A DNA stretch of 64,000 nucleotides from Pontibacter deserti (GCF_023630255.1 NZ_JALPRS010000001.1:682001-746000); one strand, 5' to 3'; shown: positions 35,509-44,647, counted from the stretch's first letter. Notes: generated from the letters alone by a model not told the origin. Made by a program: numbers and translations.

Positions 35509-37956
35509 TTAACTGCCCGCTCTGTTCTTTTCTTCTTCGGCACCACCAGTGCGGCGGCGGGCAGGTGCTGCCTGAGATTTACCAAAGCGGTAGTTAAAGC
35601 TCAGGGTTGCTACACGCGAATCTCGTTTCTGATAAAAGTTCTCTGAATAATCGCTGGTGGCAGTATAGCCGTATGTTTTGTTGGTAAAGAAGATGTCGCT
35701 GACGTTAAGTTTCAGGCTGGCCTTTTTATCCCAGAATTGCTTCTGCACACCTGCCGACATAAACCAAATCGGATCAACATCCATGAAACCGTACGCTTCG
35801 GCTCCACGGAATACTCCGATTAACTCTGCTGACCAGCCTTTTGAAAGATTTATAGTATTGTTGGAGTTGATATTAAAAGATGGCTGACCATTGTGCAGAT
35901 TGGTGTTTGCCAAGTCGCCACGATACAAGCTATAGTATAGTGTACCATTGTTTACACTGTTAAACCAATTGCCAACTGAAAATGGTAATGTTACCGACAT
36001 AGCATAGTAGTCATTTTGAGCAAGGTTCTCAAAAGTCTGCTCTACAATTTTACTACCTGGCACTTCCGGCTGTAACACCTGCACCATTACATCTGACGTA
36101 TGGCTATAGCTTAATTTTGTAACGATACGCTGATCAAAAGTATGAGTAAATTCAAAAGAGTACGAGGTCTCAGGTTTCAGGTATGGGTTACCCGATGAAT
36201 AAGTACTTGGGTCCAGGTAGTTCTTAAATGGGTTCAGCTGGTTATAAGATGGCCTGTTTATTCTGCGGCTTAATGATAAGCCAAAATCATGTTTTTTGCT
36301 CAGGGTATAACCCAAAAATGCACTCGGGAAAAGCTGTGTATAGTTACGGTCAAATTCACGCTCATCCTCATCAACAACATCAGCTAACTGTTCACCTTTT
36401 GAAATGGTATTCTCTAAACGCAAGCCTACTTGCAGGCTCATTTTCTCCCATTTTTTAGAAGTATTCAGGTAAGCTGCATTTATGTTTTCATCATACAAAA
36501 AGTGGTTACTCTTGTCTGTCTCGAAAACGTTGCCACCGTTACTTCTGTCATAAAACTCCAGGTTATTGTCCGCACTTACCAGGCTGCTTTTAAAGCCTGC
36601 ATCCAGCTTTCCGTTTATACTTTTTAGTGGCTGTGTGTAATCCAATTTTGCTGATTGTATGGTTAGTTTACCATCCAGTGTGCCATACAATAATTCAGGG
36701 GCCTTTTTTAATTCTCCTGATGGTAAGTAGGTTTTTGTTGTAAAGTCCTGCTCATCTGAATTCTGATAGGCAATGTAGTCTAAGTCTCCGCTTAATTCGC
36801 GGCCGGTGCTGTCTATGGTATGCTTAAAGTTAAAGTTGATGCCCTGGTTGCTGCGATCGTGGCCGGCAATGGCACTTGTAATAAAAGTTGAATCAATTTC
36901 TCCCTGGCTGTTAAGACCAGCAGCCCGGTTGTAATTAGTTCTGTCAATGTCTGTCAGGTAGCCGCTGGCAACAACGCCAACTATAGTTTTAGGAGTTACA
37001 TAATAGTCGGCACCTACACGTACATTGTGGGTGTTAAAATTAAAGTCGAACCTGTTGCGCTGGTCGTAATTGCCGGTAAAGTTCTTTTGTTCATCATAAA
37101 AAGTACGGTTGATGTTCAGGTTTGTGAAGTCATCACGGTTTACAAAATTATAGTTACCAAACACGTTAAACTTTTTGCTGCGGTGGTTCAGCTGTAAGCT
37201 TTGGTTAGTTTTAAACTTCTCTCCGTAGCCAAACGATGAGGATAATGTTCCGTTGGTGCCCAGGCTTTTATCGCGCTTTAGTTTAATATCTATGATTCCG
37301 GAATTGCCTGCTGCATCATACTTTGAGGAAGGGTTCGTGATCAGTTCGATCTTATCTACAGAGCTTGCCGACATACCACGCAATACATTTGCCAGCTCAC
37401 TGCCAGACATCGGTACCTGTTTGCCGTCTATCATCACGATCACGTTTCCGCGTCCACGCATGCTGATGTTGTCGTTCTGGTCAACGGTAACGCCAGGTGC
37501 TTTTTCTAATACCTCCAGTGCCGTGTTGCCTGCAGCTGTAATGCTGTTCTCCACATTCATTACTGTTTTATCCATGTGTTGCTCAATCAGCGGCCGCTGA
37601 CCTTCCACTACCACTTCTTTCAGGTTGGTGCTGTTTTGTTGCAGTACCAGGTTTTCCAGTTGCACAGCACCGGAGCTTTCTGTAAGCGTTATTTCTTTAC
37701 TCATAGCTTTGGCATAACCAACCATGCTAGCAGCTACTTTATACTTGCCGGCAGGCAGGCCTTCAAAAAGGAAAGCGCCCGACTCTTCCGATAACATGCC
37801 TTTAACCAGCGACGAATCTGCTGAGCGGAGCAGGAGCACATTGGCATAACCTACAGGTTTCTTTTCATTATCGAGTAATAAACCTTTTATACTTGCTTGC
37901 TGCGCGCTCAGGTTCGTGAACATCAGCAGCAAAAGTGGTAGTAATAATTTTTTCAT
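35509..37956 (-). CDS. TonB-dependent receptor-like outer-membrane protein (CarboxypepD_reg, plug, OMP_b-brl_3)
   Basis: 815 residues. A signal peptide ends near LSAQ (residue 18); a carboxypeptidase regulatory-like domain (ASIKGLLLDNEKKPVGYANVLLL) occupies about 20-105; the TonB plug follows (VLEKAPGVTVDQNDNISMRGRGNVIVMIDGKQVP, IELITNPSSKYDAAGNSGIIDIKL); the rest is a large barrel (RINRPSYNQLNPF, SLSRRINR). This OMP_b-brl_3 architecture is common in Bacteroidota; substrates are usually unknown, and no SusD partner is next door, so it is not a SusCD pair. The basic low-complexity C-terminus (APARRRTGGAEEEKNRAGS) is unusual for a barrel, which normally ends in an aromatic residue. Confidence 0.9.
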   Translation of the reverse strand: MKKLLLPLLLLMFTNLSAQQASIKGLLLDNEKKPVGYANVLLLRSADSSLVKGMLSEESGAFLFEGLPAGKYKVAASMVGYAKAMSKEITLTESSGAVQLENLVLQQNSTNLKEVVVEGQRPLIEQHMDKTVMNVENSITAAGNTALEVLEKAPGVTVDQNDNISMRGRGNVIVMIDGKQVPMSGSELANVLRGMSASSVDKIELITNPSSKYDAAGNSGIIDIKLKRDKSLGTNGTLSSSFGYGEKFKTNQSLQLNHRSKKFNVFGNYNFVNRDDFTNLNINRTFYDEQKNFTGNYDQRNRFDFNFNTHNVRVGADYYVTPKTIVGVVASGYLTDIDRTNYNRAAGLNSQGEIDSTFITSAIAGHDRSNQGINFNFKHTIDSTGRELSGDLDYIAYQNSDEQDFTTKTYLPSGELKKAPELLYGTLDGKLTIQSAKLDYTQPLKSINGKLDAGFKSSLVSADNNLEFYDRSNGGNVFETDKSNHFLYDENINAAYLNTSKKWEKMSLQVGLRLENTISKGEQLADVVDEDEREFDRNYTQLFPSAFLGYTLSKKHDFGLSLSRRINRPSYNQLNPFKNYLDPSTYSSGNPYLKPETSYSFEFTHTFDQRIVTKLSYSHTSDVMVQVLQPEVPGSKIVEQTFENLAQNDYYAMSVTLPFSVGNWFNSVNNGTLYYSLYRGDLANTNLHNGQPSFNINSNNTINLSKGWSAELIGVFRGAEAYGFMDVDPIWFMSAGVQKQFWDKKASLKLNVSDIFFTNKTYGYTATSDYSENFYQKRDSRVATLSFNYRFGKSQAAPARRRTGGAEEEKNRAGS

Positions 37957-38300
37957 GGTTTTATTTTGGTTATAGTGATAGTTGATTTCAGGTTTAGGTA
38001 ATTGTTTTGGTCTTAGCTTTTAGAAAACCGCCATACCAATACTTGTGCCATTTGTTAAAATCCTTATAATGAATAAGTTGCATGAGTAGTGGCACTTTGT
38101 TGTTTTAACCTGCTGTCTGATTTCGTACAGCAAGCCGTCTGAAAATGGACAGTGTGTGAAATATTTATTTTTTAAAGTACGATTACTTTCGTAGGTAAAG
38201 AACGCGATAATTTTTTAACTGGTTGCAGCTTTGCAAAAGGTTTAACAAAATTTTAACTAAAATCTAATTCTGACAGGTAGATAGGCTTTAAACTATGGCC
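37957..38300. other. Intergenic region upstream of the TonB-type receptor
   Basis: With the selO terminator this makes 400 bases without a gene. It holds the receptor promoter on the minus strand. I see AT-rich DNA but no clear open frame, RNA gene or operator. Confidence 0.5.
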
Positions 38301-38334
38301 AATAAAAAAGCCGCTCTAGTTACAGAACGGCTTT
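38301..38334 (-). terminator. Terminator of selO
   Basis: AAAGCCG...CGGCTTT pairs over 7 bp, plus TCT/AGA after one mismatch. On the minus strand it is followed by TTTTTTATT, 23 bases past the selO stop. Confidence 0.82.
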
Positions 38335-38356
38335 AAAAGTTTTATAAAAGCTAAAA

Positions 38357-39922
38357 TTAGGAACTACACGAGAGCATAGAGCAGCCTGCTTTCTGGCTTG
38401 CCCACTCCGGACGAGTCTGGAAGAACTCATCAAACTTATCTGAGTAAGGTTCTTTCATGGCTTCCTGTAGCTTCAGGAACAGCTGGTTTTCACCTTTCTC
38501 CAGTTCTTCTATGGCCTGGTGCAGCAGGTAGTTGCGAAGTATAAATCGTGGACTGGTTTTACGCATCAGCTCCTGCGATGCTTGTCTCGTGATCGTATTC
38601 TTGTTCAGTCTCTCCAGGTAATTCGTAATCAGCGAAAACAACTGCGCGCTTTCTTCCTGTGTCAGGTCGTTATATAAACTGTCTTTAAAATGATCCTCAA
38701 CTTCCTGAGTACTCTGTACAAATAACGGGAGGTCGGTGAGCATCTGGAAGAACATGGTCATGTCTGGTTTAACAGCAGCTAAGGTTTGCTCAAACTGCGT
38801 GATCAGCTCAGTGTCTTCGTTCGTTACTTTGTCAAGCCCCAGCTTATTGCCCATCATTTGGTAATATTTACGCCAGTAAACGTCCTTGTAAGTATCGAGC
38901 GCCGCGATAAGTTTATCTTTCTCGGCTAACGGCAGTAATGCAGCTGCAAGGCAACCTAGGTTCCAGTATCCTATGGATGGTTGTTTTCCGAAGGCGTACC
39001 GTCTGCCGGGCAGGTCAGTGGTGTTAGGGGTAAAGTCAGGATCAAAGTCGTCTACAAAAGAGTAGGGGCCATAGTCTATTGTTAAGCCAAGTATAGACAT
39101 GTTATCGGTATTCATTACGCCATGCACAAAGCCTACACGCTGCCACTCTACCATCAGGCTGGCTGTGCGTTCCACTACTTCAGTAAACCAAGTAAGTACT
39201 CTATCTTCGCCCTGTATATGCGGGTAATGACGGTCAATGGTCCAGTTAACAAGCTGTTTCAGGTTCTCTGTATCTTTGCGCGCATTCAGCATTTCGAAGT
39301 TACCAAAGCGTAAGAAGCTAGGTGCAACCCGCATTACGATAGCTCCTGGTTCATAGGCAGCATTTCCGTTGTAGAACATGTCGCGCAAAACGGGCTCACC
39401 GGTAGCAACCAAACTTAAGGCACGCGTAGTTGGCACGCCTAGGTAATGCATGGCTTCGCTCATCAGGTATTCGCGCACCGAAGAACGCAACACCGCACGG
39501 CCGTCTGCTCTGCGTGAATAAGCCGTTGGACCGGCACCTTTCAGTTGCAGTTCTACCGTTTTACCGGTAGCAGTTTCCCATTCTCCTAAAGTAATCGCAC
39601 GGCCATCACCCAGCTGACCAGCCCAGTTACCGAACTGGTGACCTGCATAGCAGGCTGCATAAGGGTACATCGTATCAGCCACATAATTACCGCCCAGAAT
39701 ATCAACTTCCTGTTGTTCAGTCGGTTCCTGAATTCCCAGTTCATTAGCCAGTTCATGAGACCAGGCAAGCAAAGTTACTTTCTCAACCGGGGTTGGTATT
39801 GCTTTGCTATATAAGACACCCGGTGTCTGGCGGGGCTGTAAATTGCCGCTGTCATCGCCTGGAAAGGTGTTTACAAATTCTTTTTTATAGTTTTTTGAGC
39901 GTAGGCTCTTCATAGGTTTCAT
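38357..39922 (-). CDS. selO: Protein adenylyltransferase SelO (YdiU/UPF0061)
   Basis: 521 residues of the pseudokinase-fold family that transfers AMP to protein Ser/Thr/Tyr, linked to redox stress in other bacteria. Motifs are GHQFGNWAGQLGDGRAITLGE near the N-terminus, ELQLKGAGPTAYSRRADGRAVLRSS (nucleotide-binding), and GVMNTDNMSILGLTIDYGPYSFVDDF (catalytic-loop Asp/Asn and metal Asp). The C-terminus ends SCSS; the Cys three residues from the end is where eukaryotic SelO has selenocysteine. An alternative start at Met4 exists. Monocistronic. Confidence 0.95.
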   Translation of the reverse strand: MKPMKSLRSKNYKKEFVNTFPGDDSGNLQPRQTPGVLYSKAIPTPVEKVTLLAWSHELANELGIQEPTEQQEVDILGGNYVADTMYPYAACYAGHQFGNWAGQLGDGRAITLGEWETATGKTVELQLKGAGPTAYSRRADGRAVLRSSVREYLMSEAMHYLGVPTTRALSLVATGEPVLRDMFYNGNAAYEPGAIVMRVAPSFLRFGNFEMLNARKDTENLKQLVNWTIDRHYPHIQGEDRVLTWFTEVVERTASLMVEWQRVGFVHGVMNTDNMSILGLTIDYGPYSFVDDFDPDFTPNTTDLPGRRYAFGKQPSIGYWNLGCLAAALLPLAEKDKLIAALDTYKDVYWRKYYQMMGNKLGLDKVTNEDTELITQFEQTLAAVKPDMTMFFQMLTDLPLFVQSTQEVEDHFKDSLYNDLTQEESAQLFSLITNYLERLNKNTITRQASQELMRKTSPRFILRNYLLHQAIEELEKGENQLFLKLQEAMKEPYSDKFDEFFQTRPEWASQKAGCSMLSCSS

Positions 39923-40241
39923 GTTTATAATGTAAGTATAGCTGACAGAGCAAAAGGTTGTGGTTTATACTTTGTCAGCATCCTTTCTTAACAATATTGT
40001 AACCGGAATAGTTGAGATTTTGCAGATTCTTTCACTATAATTCCTGAATAAATAAGGAGATGAAAAAATCTTAGTTAAGGTATAGCAAAGTATAAATTTT
40101 AAGACAAAAAAGCAGTTAAGAGCGTTTATACTTTAATGGCTGATCTTGTTTAGCTTGCTCTTAAAAGAGAACATTAGCTGTAGTACATCCAATATAGGGT
40201 GCTTGCCGTATCAAGTAGAAATTGAAATAAAAGAACAGAAT
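39923..40241. other. Intergenic region between divergent genes
   Basis: 319 bases. It should hold the selO promoter (minus) and that of the small membrane protein (plus). Several AAGTATA/TATACTT motif copies are present (about 39933, 39965, 40089 and 40128). The open frame that runs from 40146 into the next gene is probably untranslated leader. No RNA gene seen. Confidence 0.5.
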
Positions 40242-40442
40242 ATGGAAAGCAATAGCACAAATACATCTCTACAAAGCCTGATCCACAATCCTTCGCAACT
40301 GGCAGATATCATTAAAGACCCAGCCAGACACGGATTGGATTTTTATAACGGACTTTCAGTTAAAGAGAAACAATACATTCTTTTTGCTGCAGCTGCCGGG
40401 CTTATCGGGTATGCCATTTACCTGGGCAAGCAAAGCGCTTAA
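40242..40442 (+). CDS. Small hypothetical protein with C-terminal membrane helix
   Basis: 66 residues from the ATG at 40242, which follows a purine-rich AAAAGAAC stretch. A longer frame from 40146 exists, but its first 32 codons look non-coding. The N-terminal two-thirds is polar (SLIHNPSQLADIIKDPARHGLDFYNGLS); the C-terminus has one hydrophobic helix (YILFAAAAGLIGYAIYLG, about residues 45-62). A tail-anchored or single-pass membrane protein of unknown function. A strong terminator lies directly downstream. Confidence 0.65.
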   Translation: MESNSTNTSLQSLIHNPSQLADIIKDPARHGLDFYNGLSVKEKQYILFAAAAGLIGYAIYLGKQSA

Positions 40443-40456
40443 TCAGGAAAGGAATG

Positions 40457-40490
40457 AAGGTACAGGTCATATACCTGTACCTTTTTATTT
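40457..40490 (+). terminator. Terminator after small membrane protein
   Basis: AAGGTACAGGT (40457-40467) pairs perfectly with ACCTGTACCTT (40473-40483), then a TTTATTTTTT tract. Convergent genes meet here; the T tract runs into the 3' end of the minus-strand gene. Confidence 0.85.
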
Positions 40491-40904
40491 TTTGCCTTTA
40501 CCTTTCTTGGCTTTATTTCTTTCTGTTTTGATCTGCTTAAACTCTTCGTTTGATACGGTAACTGTATAATATATTTCCGTCAGAATGGTAAGGTCAGCAT
40601 CAAAATCGTAGGTAACAGTAAGTGCAAGCTCTTTATTCGGGTTTAGCACATATTCGTCGCCTACCTTATCATACACCTGAAACTCATATTCGCCTTCTTC
40701 CAGTTGTTTGCTGCTGACACGGGCCAGGCAATCGCCGGTAATCACCAAAGGCTTATCCAGTTCATCAACAAAATCGAATGGCTGGTAGTATTTACCGTCT
40801 TTCCTGTGTGTGATGTATTCGATCTTATCAAGCTGTAACTCTATACCTTTGTTGGCATCGTCTCTTTTAGCTTTTATGTCGTGTATGTTGCCTGTTAATC
40901 TCAT
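40485..40904 (-). CDS. Hypothetical protein with Lys-rich tail
   Basis: 139 residues beginning MRLTGNIHDIKAKRDDANKG. Beta-rich composition (GIELQLDKIEYITHR, VTYDFDADLTILTEIYYTVTV) suggests a single sandwich-like domain; the C-terminal 15 residues are basic (KAKKGKGKK). No signal peptide or membrane helix is visible. I do not recognise the family. Its stop lies within the terminator tract of the convergent small gene. Confidence 0.65.
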   Translation of the reverse strand: MRLTGNIHDIKAKRDDANKGIELQLDKIEYITHRKDGKYYQPFDFVDELDKPLVITGDCLARVSSKQLEEGEYEFQVYDKVGDEYVLNPNKELALTVTYDFDADLTILTEIYYTVTVSNEEFKQIKTERNKAKKGKGKK

Positions 40905-41056
40905 GATGTTGCTCGTTGCTGAAGTATAAACCTGTACTATACCTGTAACTATAGCCTTTATGCTTTACCTGCGAAGATAAGAACTATAAATGTAAACCTA
41001 CCCACTACAGCTTAACCTGTATACTTGTTGTTCGTGTGGCAGCACCGCCCTCCAAT

Positions 41057-41090
41057 AAAAAAGACCCGGTTTTATCCGGGTCTTTTGTTT
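41057..41090. terminator. Terminator of the disordered small protein gene
   Basis: AAAAGACCCGG (41059-41069) pairs with CCGGGTCTTTT (41076-41086). T-rich runs occur on both strands; on the minus strand it follows the stop at 41110. Confidence 0.85.
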
Positions 41091-41109
41091 TATAGTTGTA
41101 AGTATAAAC

Positions 41110-41445
41110 TTACTCTTTTTCGTTTCCTAAGTTCTCTTTACTCTTGTGGCCTTTTAGTGTGCTGGCGTTTGGCTGGTTGTTACGGAACTCTTTATCAGAG
41201 CTGTCGGAGCCACGGGTGGTAGTAGTCGGGTTTGCGTTAGAACCCTGTGGGCTGTTCTGGTTTGGTGTATTTTTGCCATGCTTTGCACCACCGCTGGTTC
41301 CTTCACGACTTGGCTTGTTTTCGCCGCGTGTGTTATCAGCACCACCGGCTACACCTTTTGTCTGTGTGCCCTGGCCTAAACCGCTCACACCCTGGCCTTT
41401 TCTTGAATTAGGATCTTCCGAGATATTTCTATTATTGCTACTCAT
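41110..41445 (-). CDS. Low-complexity G/N/S/T-rich disordered protein
   Basis: 111 residues made mostly of Gly, Asn, Ser, Thr, Lys and Gln (for example GVSGLGQGTQTKGVAGGADN and NANPTTTTRGSDSSDK). It has no hydrophobic core, signal peptide or cysteine. The composition resembles hydrophilin-like or general-stress small proteins, but the KGG repeat of that group is absent and I cannot name a family. It starts MSSNNRNISEDP and has its own terminator. Confidence 0.65.
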   Translation of the reverse strand: MSSNNRNISEDPNSRKGQGVSGLGQGTQTKGVAGGADNTRGENKPSREGTSGGAKHGKNTPNQNSPQGSNANPTTTTRGSDSSDKEFRNNQPNASTLKGHKSKENLGNEKE

Positions 41446-41765
41446 CGTTTGTCTTCTTTAGGTTAGTTGTACATTGCTAATTTTACCTGCAAATTGCTAC
41501 AGGGTAGTTTGTTGTACGCAAAAAGCCAAAGTGAAGGTTAAAGAAAGTACTTTGGTACAACGTGAAGGCTAAGGCCCATTTAAAGAATGTGACACAGGGT
41601 AACCTGCTTAATTTCATTGTTTTAGCTTAACTTCTAGGAAGCTGTTTTATGCTTAAAACTGAAGTATAAATTGTACCAATATTTAAGCGTATTATTTTTA
41701 TTTTCTCCGGGCAACCCTTCTTTCAGTCGCCCTGTCTTACCATCAGAACCGATACCAGATATCTC
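41446..41765. other. Gene-free region between divergent genes
   Basis: 320 bases carrying the promoters of a minus-strand disordered protein gene and a plus-strand lipoprotein gene. I see no hairpin, RNA gene or small frame with coding character. Confidence 0.5.
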
Positions 41766-42461
41766 ATGAAAAGATATTTTACTATAATCAGATTACATCT
41801 ATCGATGATCGGCTTCCTAATGTTGTGGGGCTGCGATAAAACTTCGGATGATGTTATCCCGATTTCTTTCCAGGAGTTTAAACTGTACCCGGATGATATC
41901 TTTATTGTAAACAGCAATTCGGATTGGATCACCAGGCTGGACCCGCTCTCTAATGATAGTGTAAAGACGGAAGTAACGGTAACCTATACGCAGCCGCTGC
42001 ACGGAGACCTGTTTCCGGAATTTGACGGGCCAGGCACAATGGGGTATAAGCCAGATCCTGACTTTATTGGCATCGACAGCCTGGAATATACCGTTTGCGG
42101 TGGCGAGATATGTACAACAGAAAAGATCAGGCTAATTGTTGAAAAGCCCAATGACCCAACTACCTGCCAGACAGTTTTAGTAGGAGAGACGCTGGAAACA
42201 ACTGTGAATACATCCAAGCAATTAAGGATATTCGAGAACGACATTGTTTGCTACAACGATACGTACGGCGGTACCACCATTTATAGTCCGGAGAAAGGAA
42301 CCTTTGAAACCATAGATTATTCCGGTAGCTACAAAAACACGATCTATGTGTATTACCCGCCTAAGGATTATGTAGGAGAAGACTCTTTCCGGTACCGGGT
42401 TTATACCAGCCGCGACCGCTCAACTTATCAGGAAGCTATTGTAAGGGTTACTATTAAATAA
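41766..42461 (+). CDS. Lipoprotein with two Ig-like (Big_9/cadherin-like) repeats
   Basis: 231 residues. A lipobox in GFLMLWGC puts the acylated Cys at about residue 23. Two repeats follow, each with the pattern 'GxxxYxPxxxFxGxDSfxYxV': MGYKPDPDFIGIDSLEYTVC and YVYYPPKDYVGEDSFRYRVY. This is the signature of tandem Ig-like domains of surface proteins. It is probably exposed at the outer membrane. It precedes the ECF sigma operon on the same strand, but a terminator lies between, so it is a separate unit. Confidence 0.75.
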   Translation: MKRYFTIIRLHLSMIGFLMLWGCDKTSDDVIPISFQEFKLYPDDIFIVNSNSDWITRLDPLSNDSVKTEVTVTYTQPLHGDLFPEFDGPGTMGYKPDPDFIGIDSLEYTVCGGEICTTEKIRLIVEKPNDPTTCQTVLVGETLETTVNTSKQLRIFENDIVCYNDTYGGTTIYSPEKGTFETIDYSGSYKNTIYVYYPPKDYVGEDSFRYRVYTSRDRSTYQEAIVRVTIK

Positions 42462-42509
42462 GATGGGCAGCACGGGATTATACACCGGATGTTGTTTATA
42501 CAGCACCTT

Positions 42510-42540
42510 AAAAGCCGCAGGTTTATACCTGGGGCTTTTC
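42510..42540 (+). terminator. Terminator after the Ig-like lipoprotein
   Basis: AAAAGCC-GCAGGT (42510-42522) pairs with ACCTG-GGGCTTTT (42527-42539) with one mismatch and loop TTAT. It is followed by a C and then CTGTTTC, so the T tract is mostly in the stem. Confidence 0.7.
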
Positions 42541-42597
42541 CTGTTTCAAAGCTCGAATCAGGCAAACATAAAAAATAACCTATAGCTATCGGAGAAA

Positions 42598-43143
42598 GTG
42601 TACTCGGAGGAAGAGATCATAGCAGGCTGTATAAAGGAGAAAGCATCTTTCCAGGAAAAGCTGTACCAGCTTTACTCCAGGCGGATGATGGCTGTTTGTA
42701 TGCGGTATACAAAATCGAGGTTCGAGGCCGAAGATATCTTTCATGAAGCCTTTGTAAAGGTATTTAAGAATATCAGTACGTATAATGGCGGCTCTTTTGA
42801 AGGATGGATGCGTCGGATTTTTGTGAATACTGCTATTAACCATTACCATAAAAACCACCGCTACCAGGTACAAACCGACTATAGTACCGTGGAAGAGATC
42901 ATACCGACTGAAGAAGATATTATCAGTAGTATCTCGGGGCAGGAATTAATGACATTGATTAGCCAACTGCCCGAAGGATATAACCTGATTTTTAACCTGT
43001 ATGTGGTGGAGGGCTATAACCACCGTGAGATTGCCGAAATGCTGAACATTGCTGAAGGCACATCTAAATCGCAGCTGGCGAAAGCTAAAAGCTATTTAAA
43101 GAAAATGCTCCTAAAACTCTCAATTTCAGAAAATGCTGACTGA
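42598..43143 (+). CDS. RNA polymerase sigma factor, ECF subfamily
   Basis: 181 residues. Region 2 shows the RYTKSRFEAEDIFHEAFVKVFKNI pattern (DIFHEAF is the DxxQExF-type core-binding motif) with YNGGSFEGWMRRIFVNTAINHYHK for -10 recognition. Region 4 has the helix-turn-helix GYNHREIAEMLNIAEGTSKSQLAKAKSYLKK. The start is GTG at 42598, preceded by GGAG. It overlaps the next gene by 11 bases, and that gene's product carries a membrane helix, the usual sigma/regulator arrangement. Target genes cannot be told from the sequence. Confidence 0.93.
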   Translation: MYSEEEIIAGCIKEKASFQEKLYQLYSRRMMAVCMRYTKSRFEAEDIFHEAFVKVFKNISTYNGGSFEGWMRRIFVNTAINHYHKNHRYQVQTDYSTVEEIIPTEEDIISSISGQELMTLISQLPEGYNLIFNLYVVEGYNHREIAEMLNIAEGTSKSQLAKAKSYLKKMLLKLSISENAD

Positions 43144-44578
43144 TAAAGAACAGGAAGAAATACGGCGAAAATTGCTGGGGCTCGAGGAAGAACCACCTGC
43201 CGACGGCTGGAGCAGAATTTCTGCTGATATAAAACCAGCCAACAAGCCACGACCGGTCTGGTGGCTTCTGGGTGCTGCTTTGCTCTTGCTGCTCACTACA
43301 GTAGGAGTTTACCAGTTAATTAAAAAAGAGCCAGGATCGGGTAGTGCTCCGCTTGCCGGTAAGTATAAGCAGGAAGAAGTTACACCTGGAGCAAGGGCTA
43401 ATAATAGTGACCAGAGAAGTATAAGCTCAGGCTCAACTACTGGAGAGACAGCCACCAGAATACCTCAGCCAGAAACTCCTCAGTTAGAAGATCAGAACAA
43501 GATAAAACACAGTGAAAGCACAAAGCAGTTAACAACAAAAGAAGTTATAAAAAGGAATGAAGCGCCAGCTGAAAGTATAGTTGAACCAGCAAAACCAACT
43601 ATAGTCGCTGATTATAAGCCTAAACCTGTACCAATGCCTGTGGCTGTTACAGCTAAAAAAGATTCGGTACCTGAAGATGAAAAGTATAAGCAGGAAAGTA
43701 TAGTTGCTAAGCCTGCTAACTACTCCGATGTGTCAGATGTCGGGTTAGTAGGTAATGTTCCGGAAGTACAAAACAGCGAAGCAGTCCCTTTTCCTGATTC
43801 TTTGCTGCTGGCTCTGAAACCAGATACAAGCTTAATCAAAAAGCCTGCATCAGATAAAGAAACTGACACACTGAATAAACACAAGGAATGGTTTATCGAC
43901 CTGACATTCTCGCCACGGTATGCCTTCAGATCCTTTACGCCAACTACGGCAGATGATATTTATATCACCAGCATCAAAACCGGTACTAAACTGGACCCTG
44001 AACGCATGGGCTATGAGTTCGGGTTAAACGCCGGAAAAATGGTCCGGCCTAAAGTATACCTCGAAACAAGTCTGACAGCGATGAAGCTCCGGGAGAACCT
44101 AGCCTATAACTTTACAAACGGAGAGGTAGATACTTTGATCAAAACCAGGTTAAGCGATGGCTCTTATAAAGCAACACCTGTTTATGTAGTGGGTGAGCGT
44201 CAGCTAAAAAGTTCTTTTGTGTATGGTGGTTTGCGGGTAGCAGTATCTTATTTCTTCCTAGAGAGTACCCGGAGCAGGTATAACCTTACATTTGGAGGAG
44301 GAATGAATTTACTGGTGAAAGGCCGTACCAGGGTATATCATAATGGAGAGCTTACTGAAACAATCGAATTTCCATCGGATAATAACTTACTGGAGCAGCG
44401 CAACTATAACCTATTGTTTGGAGCCGGCTATAACACCACCCTGCATGATAAGTATGAGCTGATGCTGATGCCTAACCTGAATTACTTCCTGGGATCTACG
44501 TATGGGGAGCGGGAGCCTTTCGGGTTGCGGCCGTACACATTGGGGCTCAGTATTCAGGTGCGCCGCAGGTTTTATTAA
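43133..44578 (+). CDS. Membrane-anchored protein with C-terminal barrel-like domain; probable partner of the ECF sigma factor
   Basis: 481 residues. An N-terminal cytoplasmic part (residues 1-43; EEIRRKLLGLEEEPPADGWSRISADI) is followed by one membrane helix (VWWLLGAALLLLLTTVGVYQL, about 43-62). The next 180 residues are Pro/Lys/Glu/Thr-rich and probably extended. The C-terminal 230 residues (WFIDLTFSPRYAFRSF onward, SFVYGGLRVAVSYFF, LLFGAGYNTTLHDKYELMLMPNLNYF) look like an outer-membrane barrel domain. A single chain with an inner-membrane helix and a barrel could bridge both membranes. Anti-sigma function is inferred from overlap with the ECF gene. Confidence 0.75.
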   Translation: MLTDKEQEEIRRKLLGLEEEPPADGWSRISADIKPANKPRPVWWLLGAALLLLLTTVGVYQLIKKEPGSGSAPLAGKYKQEEVTPGARANNSDQRSISSGSTTGETATRIPQPETPQLEDQNKIKHSESTKQLTTKEVIKRNEAPAESIVEPAKPTIVADYKPKPVPMPVAVTAKKDSVPEDEKYKQESIVAKPANYSDVSDVGLVGNVPEVQNSEAVPFPDSLLLALKPDTSLIKKPASDKETDTLNKHKEWFIDLTFSPRYAFRSFTPTTADDIYITSIKTGTKLDPERMGYEFGLNAGKMVRPKVYLETSLTAMKLRENLAYNFTNGEVDTLIKTRLSDGSYKATPVYVVGERQLKSSFVYGGLRVAVSYFFLESTRSRYNLTFGGGMNLLVKGRTRVYHNGELTETIEFPSDNNLLEQRNYNLLFGAGYNTTLHDKYELMLMPNLNYFLGSTYGEREPFGLRPYTLGLSIQVRRRFY

Positions 44579-44613
44579 AGTATAGCCCGGAGGTACATAA
44601 GTAAAAAATACAT

Positions 44614-44647
44614 AAAGAGTCATGACCTAAAAGCATGGCTCTTTTCA
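44614..44647 (+). terminator. Terminator after the ECF operon
   Basis: AAAGAGTCATG pairs with CATGGCTCTTT through one G-T wobble, followed by T-rich TCATTT, 35 bases after the stop at 44578. Confidence 0.7.
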
